From contig NZ_CP087263.1 of NCBI RefSeq assembly GCF_020923435.1, positions 4,684,001 to 4,748,000 of the forward strand: a stretch of DNA of 64,000 nt. Direction: 5' to 3'. The stretch is from Brevibacillus humidisoli (GTDB taxonomy: Bacteria > Bacillota > Bacilli > Brevibacillales > Brevibacillaceae). Both the position numbers and the translations under genes were made by a program. Positions 59,728-64,000 of this stretch are shown piece by piece. Within the stretch, counting starts at the first letter, position 1. Each line of letters starts with the position of its first letter. The notes beneath the pieces are model-generated. The model saw only the letters and a list, made by a program, of their open reading frames with translations, was not told the DNA's origin and made no database searches.

Positions 59728-61443
59728 GTGAAACGACAATTTTCAATGCAGAGCCGGACGGCCATTCTGGAGGAGATGGCGTCAGAAGAGCTGGATCTGA
59801 TCGTCATCGGCGGCGGAATTACCGGGGCCGGAATTGCTTTGGACGCCAGTATGCGGGGTCTGCGCGTGGGGCTGTTGGAAAAAAGCGATTTTGGATCTGG
59901 CACGAGCAGCCGCTCCACCAAACTGATCCATGGCGGCCTCCGTTACCTGAAGCAGGGAGAAGTAAAGCTGGTGCAGGAAGTAGGCAGGGAGCGGGCCATT
60001 CTCTATCAGAATGCCCCGCATATCGTGACGGCCGCGCCGATGCTGCTGCCCATCTACAAGGGAGGCACATACGGTTACCTGGCTTCGTCGGTGGGCCTCT
60101 ACGTATACGACTGGCTTGCTGGCGTAGAGCGAAAAGAGCGGCGGAAAATGCTGGGCAGAGATGAAACGCGGCGGCAGGAACCGTTGCTGAAAACGGATGG
60201 GTTGAAAGGATCGGGGCTGTATTACGAATACCGGACTGACGATGCACGGCTCACCCTCGACCTGATGAAAACCGCTGTACAGCAAGGAGCAAACGTGGTC
60301 AATTATGCTGAGGTGAAAGAGTTTCTCTATCGTTCTGGTCAGGTAAACGGTGTGCAGGTCGAAGATCGCAGAACCGGCAAAACCTATCAGTTGTACGCCA
60401 AGCAGATTGTCAATGCGGCCGGCCCATGGGTGGATAAACTGCGCGAACAAGACGGTTCGCTCCAGGGCAAACGCTTGTTTTTGACCAAAGGGGTGCACTT
60501 GGTTGTCGACTACGACCGTCTGCCGGTCAAACAGTCCGCCTATTTTGACACACCTGATGGCCGGATGGTCTTCGTCATTCCACGCGGCCAGATTACCTAC
60601 ATCGGTACAACGGATACAGCGTATGATCTGTCGATCGATACGCCTCGCACCACAGAAGAAGACCGTGACTATCTGCTGCGGGCGGTTAATGCGATGTTCC
60701 CGTCCGTGGCACTGACAAAAGAAGATGTGCGTTCTCACTGGGCAGGCTTGCGTCCGCTGATCTACGAGGAAGGGAAGGGCCCCTCTGAGTTGTCTCGTAA
60801 GGATGAGATCTTTATCTCCGACTCGGGATTGATCACCATTGCCGGCGGGAAGCTGACCGGCTTTCGGAAAATGGCGGAGAAAGTGGTCAATCTGGTAGCG
60901 GGCAACTTGAGCCGCACCGATGGCCGCAGCTATCCCCCCTGCTCAACGGATCAGATCGTCATCAGCGGCGGGGAACGGAGGGGACATGCTTCCTATGAGG
61001 ACTGCAAGAAAGAATTGTTTCAAACCGGTACGGCCAAAGGCATCGATCCGCTGACCGTGACGGAGTGGATCGAGACGTATGGGACCAATACGCTGCACAT
61101 CTATGAACGTTTTGACACGCTGTCGGAACAGAATCCACTACGATCTAACCAGGAACGTGCACTGCAAGCTCAACTGATGTACGCACTGGAGGAAGAGATG
61201 ACGGTAACGGCGGCCGACTTTTTACGCCTGCGGACGGGATGGACCTATTTTCGCCTGGAGAAGGCAGAGAGTAAAAAAGAGCAGGTACTGGCGCTGATGG
61301 CTGAATGGGCCGGTTGGGACCAGACGGAGCTAGAGAAGCAGCGGCAGGAGGTAGAGCGGCTGCTGCGGACGATCCATCACTTGCCTGCAAGCGACCAAGC
61401 GGTAGAAGAACAGCCGGAAGAAGAAACAACTTGCACGGTCTAG
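59728..61443 (+). CDS. Glycerol-3-phosphate dehydrogenase GlpD (copy 2, FAD-dependent)
   Basis: The 571-residue flavoenzyme parallels the copy at 46592 in every motif: [66 protein letters not shown] and WAGLRPLIYEEGKGPSE. It has a somewhat longer, charged C-terminal tail ending EEQPEEETTCTV. GTG 59728 lies six bases after GAGGAGG; the open frame upstream runs back into the leader terminator. The copy probably serves glycerol 3-phosphate delivered by the nearby importer and is controlled separately from the glpFK-linked copy. Confidence 0.92.
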   Translation: MKRQFSMQSRTAILEEMASEELDLIVIGGGITGAGIALDASMRGLRVGLLEKSDFGSGTSSRSTKLIHGGLRYLKQGEVKLVQEVGRERAILYQNAPHIVTAAPMLLPIYKGGTYGYLASSVGLYVYDWLAGVERKERRKMLGRDETRRQEPLLKTDGLKGSGLYYEYRTDDARLTLDLMKTAVQQGANVVNYAEVKEFLYRSGQVNGVQVEDRRTGKTYQLYAKQIVNAAGPWVDKLREQDGSLQGKRLFLTKGVHLVVDYDRLPVKQSAYFDTPDGRMVFVIPRGQITYIGTTDTAYDLSIDTPRTTEEDRDYLLRAVNAMFPSVALTKEDVRSHWAGLRPLIYEEGKGPSELSRKDEIFISDSGLITIAGGKLTGFRKMAEKVVNLVAGNLSRTDGRSYPPCSTDQIVISGGERRGHASYEDCKKELFQTGTAKGIDPLTVTEWIETYGTNTLHIYERFDTLSEQNPLRSNQERALQAQLMYALEEEMTVTAADFLRLRTGWTYFRLEKAESKKEQVLALMAEWAGWDQTELEKQRQEVERLLRTIHHLPASDQAVEEQPEEETTCTV

Positions 61444-61493
61444 CCCGTACAAGAACCAGACGTTTTGAGGCTGCAGCTTTGTTGATGACACCT

Positions 61494-61522
61494 AGAAAAA
61501 GCACCGGGCTGGTGCTTTTTCT
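61494..61522. terminator. Bidirectional intrinsic terminator after the second glpD
   Basis: AGAAAAAGCACC (61494-61505) and GGTGCTTTTTCT (61511-61522) form a perfect 12-bp stem with a five-base loop and T/A runs on both sides. It ends the island that starts at 53956. Confidence 0.85.
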
Positions 61523-61623
61523 GGTTTCCGCTTCGTAGATCCGCAGCAGGCATGGGACGCTTCGACTAGAAAAAGCGGCGGCATGTACAGTACCGCCCCG
61601 CTAACCGTGGAAGGGTGAAACGC

Positions 61624-63318
61624 ATGAGATGGACGGTACGAAAACGGTTGTACGCAGGTTTTTTGGTCATTCTCGCGATGATGGCGACGGTGTGTTGGAT
61701 TGGCTTGGAGAAAATGGCCGTAATCAACCAACGGGCAGAGCAGATCAACGTCAACTGGCTGCCGAAAGTAGACTTGATTCATCAGGTTAAGTATCAGACC
61801 GAACATGCGCTGACACTGGAGTTGAAATACATATTGTCAGAAGATCGGCAAAAAGAGTTTATCGGCCAGGAAGTGAACGAGGCACTGGAGCAGATCGAAC
61901 AATTATTTGCTGCCTATGAAAAGAATTCGCTTGGGGAAGAGGAGCAAAAGAATTTTGCTTCCTTAAAAAAGTCATGGGCCAATTACCGGGAGTTGTACCA
62001 ATCGATCATCGACTCGGGGCAGCTTGATGAGGCACGTATCGCAGAACTGCTGAGGGAGGCTGACACTGCGTTCCGGGTGATGAGCGGTTATCTGGACAAC
62101 CTGGTTGCGATCAATAGTGAAGGAGCGGAACAGGCGACTGCCTCCGCCAAACACATCTTTGTGTCGGCACAGCAAGAAACGCTATGGTTTTTGGGAGGTG
62201 CCTTGATTGCCAGTTTGCTGATTGCCTTGGGGTTGGCCCGTACGATCGTCAATCCGTTGAAAAGCATAACGGCAAACGTGAAGCAGGTCGCTGCAGGTGA
62301 CTTGACTGTAGTCCCGCCCTCCTTCCGCTTTCGTGATGAGATCCGCGACCTCGGGGCGGACTTTCAGCAGATGAGTGAACAACTCCGGGCGATCGTGAGT
62401 GATGTAAACAGATCGGCAACCAAGGTAGCGGCATCCTCGCAGGAACTGTCAGCTGGAGCGGAACAAACGTCGACGGCCAACCAGCAAGTAAGCGAGATCA
62501 TTCAAGAGATTGCCGCCGGTGCAGAACAGGTGGCAGACGGTTCAGAGGCAAGCACTGGTGCCATACAGGCGGTCTCGGGTGGAATCGAACGGATGGCTGA
62601 GGCATCGGGCTCTGTCATGCAGGCAACTCAAGCGGCACGTCTGGAGGCCGTTCAAGGCAACGAATCGATCACTCAGGCGGTCGGTCAGATGAGAGGGGTC
62701 AACCAGGCGATTGGCTCGTTTGCCTCCCTGATCGAACGGCTGGACGAACGCTCACAGGAGATCGGCGAAATTGTCGGGATGATCGGCAGCATCGCTGCCA
62801 TGACCAATCTGCTGTCGCTCAATGCGGCGATTGAGGCCGCACGAGCAGGAGAAAGCGGCCGGGGCTTTGCGGTAGTGGCCGACGAAGTGCGAAGTCTTGC
62901 CGAGCAGTCAGAACAATCCGCCGACCGCATCGCCCAATTGATTCGTGACGTCCAGACGGATACGGCACAAGCGGTAAAGGCGATTCAGTCGATTACCGGT
63001 GAAGTGCAGCAGGGAACGGACGACGTGGCTGCCGCAGGTGACGCATTTGAACGGATTCTGGCCGCGATGGAGGAGATGAGCAGGCAGATGGAGCAGATTC
63101 ATGCCGTCTCAGCCGACTTGCGTGCTGATTCGCGAGAGGTGACCGAGACGGTCCAGGCATTTGCCGAAATCGCCGCCGACACATCTGAGCAGACACAAAA
63201 CGTCGCGGCGGCCACTGAGCAGCAGGCCGCAGCCATGCAGGAGATGGCCAACTCGGCGGAACTGCTTCACCAACTGTCTGAAGAGTTAAAAGAAGTGGTG
63301 GGGCGGTTCCGTTATTAA
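61624..63318 (+). CDS. Methyl-accepting chemotaxis protein
   Basis: The 564-residue receptor has TM1 at about residues 8-28, an extracytoplasmic four-helix-bundle sensor, and TM2 near 195-212. A HAMP domain ([23 protein letters not shown]) follows, then a signalling domain with the hairpin tip [43 protein letters not shown]. It signals through CheW and CheA. No PAS or Cache domain is evident, so the ligand is unknown. ATG 61624 lies eight bases after GGAAGGG; GTG 61615 overlaps that site. It is a single-gene unit between two terminators. Confidence 0.92.
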   Translation: MRWTVRKRLYAGFLVILAMMATVCWIGLEKMAVINQRAEQINVNWLPKVDLIHQVKYQTEHALTLELKYILSEDRQKEFIGQEVNEALEQIEQLFAAYEKNSLGEEEQKNFASLKKSWANYRELYQSIIDSGQLDEARIAELLREADTAFRVMSGYLDNLVAINSEGAEQATASAKHIFVSAQQETLWFLGGALIASLLIALGLARTIVNPLKSITANVKQVAAGDLTVVPPSFRFRDEIRDLGADFQQMSEQLRAIVSDVNRSATKVAASSQELSAGAEQTSTANQQVSEIIQEIAAGAEQVADGSEASTGAIQAVSGGIERMAEASGSVMQATQAARLEAVQGNESITQAVGQMRGVNQAIGSFASLIERLDERSQEIGEIVGMIGSIAAMTNLLSLNAAIEAARAGESGRGFAVVADEVRSLAEQSEQSADRIAQLIRDVQTDTAQAVKAIQSITGEVQQGTDDVAAAGDAFERILAAMEEMSRQMEQIHAVSADLRADSREVTETVQAFAEIAADTSEQTQNVAAATEQQAAAMQEMANSAELLHQLSEELKEVVGRFRY

Positions 63319-63334
63319 AAAACGATAGGGATGA

Positions 63335-63376
63335 AACAGGGATGCCCTGCACGTCAAGGCATCCCTGTTCCTTTTC
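63335..63376 (+). terminator. Intrinsic terminator after the chemotaxis receptor
   Basis: AACAGGGATGCC (63335-63346) pairs with GGCATCCCTGTT (63358-63369) around an 11-base loop, followed by CCTTTTCT. Confidence 0.8.
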
Positions 63377-63386
63377 TATTAGACAA

Positions 63387-63472
63387 GTTTTCCGTAGCGA
63401 TAGATTCGTTTTTCGTGCTGACAGATATGGTTTTCCGTAGCGATGGATTAGTTTTCCGCGCTGACGGTATCT
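63387..63472. repeat. Tandem duplication of a 43-bp unit at the RND gene 3' end
   Basis: Units at 63387-63429 and 63430-63472 are about 80% identical, both beginning GTTTTCCGTAGCGAT. The second unit includes the last codons and stop of the RND gene on the minus strand, while the first lies just beyond the stop. Confidence 0.7.
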
Positions 63473-64000
63473 TGTCTGATTCGCTTGATCAACGGGTGCA
63501 GCAGTTTCTTCAGCCAGACCACGAGATCATCCAGTAGGGTGTACACAACCGGGATGACAATCAATGTCAGCAGGGTGGAGAAAATCAAGCCGCCAACGAC
63601 CACGGTCGCCATCGGTGCCTGGCTTTCTGCCCCTTCTCCCCAGCCTAGCGCCAGCGGAAACAGGGCCAGCGATGTGGTTAAGGTGGTCATAATGATCGGA
63701 CGCAGTCGAATCGGCCCGGCGGTCAGAATCGCCTTTGTACGGTCTGCCCCCTGCTTTCTCAACATATTGGTAAAGTCAATCAGCACGATCGCATTACGGA
63801 CGACGATACCCGCCAGCAAAACAACTCCAATCAGCGCAGGGACACTGATGGTACGTCCGCTCACCCATAGGCTGAACAGTGCTCCCGTAAAGGAGAGGGG
63901 GACCGACAAGATGATCGACAGGGGATGGACGATCGATTCGAATTGGGCGGCAAGGATCATGTAGACGAGCGCTACAGCCAATCCGAAGGCAAAGATCAAT
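63448..64000 (-). CDS. RND-family efflux transporter (AcrB/SwrC-like), C-terminal part
   Basis: The frame enters from beyond the right edge and ends at 63448, showing the last 184 residues of a pump usually over 1000 long. Visible are the final membrane block motifs of HAE-type RND proteins: GLAVALVYMILAAQFESIVHPLSIILSVPLSFTGALFSLW, GVVLLAGIVVRNAIVLIDFTNMLRKQG and GPIRLRPIIMTTLTTSLALFPLALGWGEGAESQAPMA. These pumps use the proton gradient to extrude drugs or lipopeptides, as SwrC does in Bacillus. It is convergent with the chemotaxis receptor. Confidence 0.9.
   Translation of the reverse strand, partial: LIFAFGLAVALVYMILAAQFESIVHPLSIILSVPLSFTGALFSLWVSGRTISVPALIGVVLLAGIVVRNAIVLIDFTNMLRKQGADRTKAILTAGPIRLRPIIMTTLTTSLALFPLALGWGEGAESQAPMATVVVGGLIFSTLLTLIVIPVVYTLLDDLVVWLKKLLHPLIKRIRQDTVSAEN

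Overview
The window is a moderately GC-rich chromosomal stretch from an endospore-forming, low-GC-lineage Gram-positive bacterium. A gerA-type germination operon, lipobox signal peptides, strong AAGGAGG-type ribosome binding sites, many TTG/GTG starts, GlpP-type antitermination and Fur/LacI/MarR/WYL regulators all point to Bacillota. I suspect Paenibacillaceae (Brevibacillus or a close relative), but no rRNA gene is present to fix this. I saw no tRNA, rRNA, CRISPR array, prophage or IS transposase.

Layout. 1-1613: end of an HlyD adaptor and an ABC-2 permease of an efflux system. 1686-8708: DUF962 protein, a methyltransferase-like protein, an aspartate-racemase-family enzyme, a two-domain GNAT, a flavoprotein with a cysteine-rich tail and a 14-TM MFS pump. 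8718-17468: a carbohydrate locus with a TIM-barrel isomerase/epimerase, a LacI regulator, a ribose-type ABC importer, a Gfo/Idh/MocA dehydrogenase and an FAD enzyme. Three copies of a GTAATCGATTAC palindrome mark the regulon. 17678-21968: two regulator/MFS pairs. 22144-25886: gerA-gerB-gerC with gerC broken by a frameshift. 25960-35017: a DUF2935 protein, then anmK, a complete Dpp/Opp-type peptide importer and a YbbE-like serine hydrolase, probably one muropeptide-salvage operon. 35059-37942: MarR, MFS and EamA exporters. 38012-40326: a PfeT/ZosA-type P1B-4 ATPase and, divergently, a 29-residue membrane peptide, both next to Fur-like boxes. 40956-41252: a roughly 300-bp imperfect palindrome flanked by 15-bp direct repeats, probably a small non-autonomous element.

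41365-48256 is the main glycerol locus: cupin, glpP, corA (opposite strand), glpF, glpK, glpD. 48435-53892 holds an XRE-cupin regulator, DoxX, a DODA-type dioxygenase, a frameshifted WYL regulator and a UvrA-like ABC protein that share a 39-bp operator. 53956-61443 is a second glycerol-phosphate-type island: an AfuABC-like ABC importer, a HAD-IIA phosphatase, a second glpP and a second glpD. 61624-64000: a chemotaxis receptor and the end of an RND efflux pump.

The most interesting system is the glycerol-3-phosphate antitermination network. Four transcripts (glpF, glpD, the ABC importer and the second glpD) have a leader in which a doubled GGAGA motif (spacing 3-4 nt) abuts or overlaps the 5' arm of an intrinsic terminator. 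This suggests a common RNA target for the two GlpP paralogues, and it brings the uncharacterised ABC importer and phosphatase into the regulon as a probable uptake system for glycerol 3-phosphate or a related phospho-compound. Secondary points are the Fur-linked micro-protein, the palindromic element, the cysteine-tailed flavoprotein and the two single-base frameshifts.
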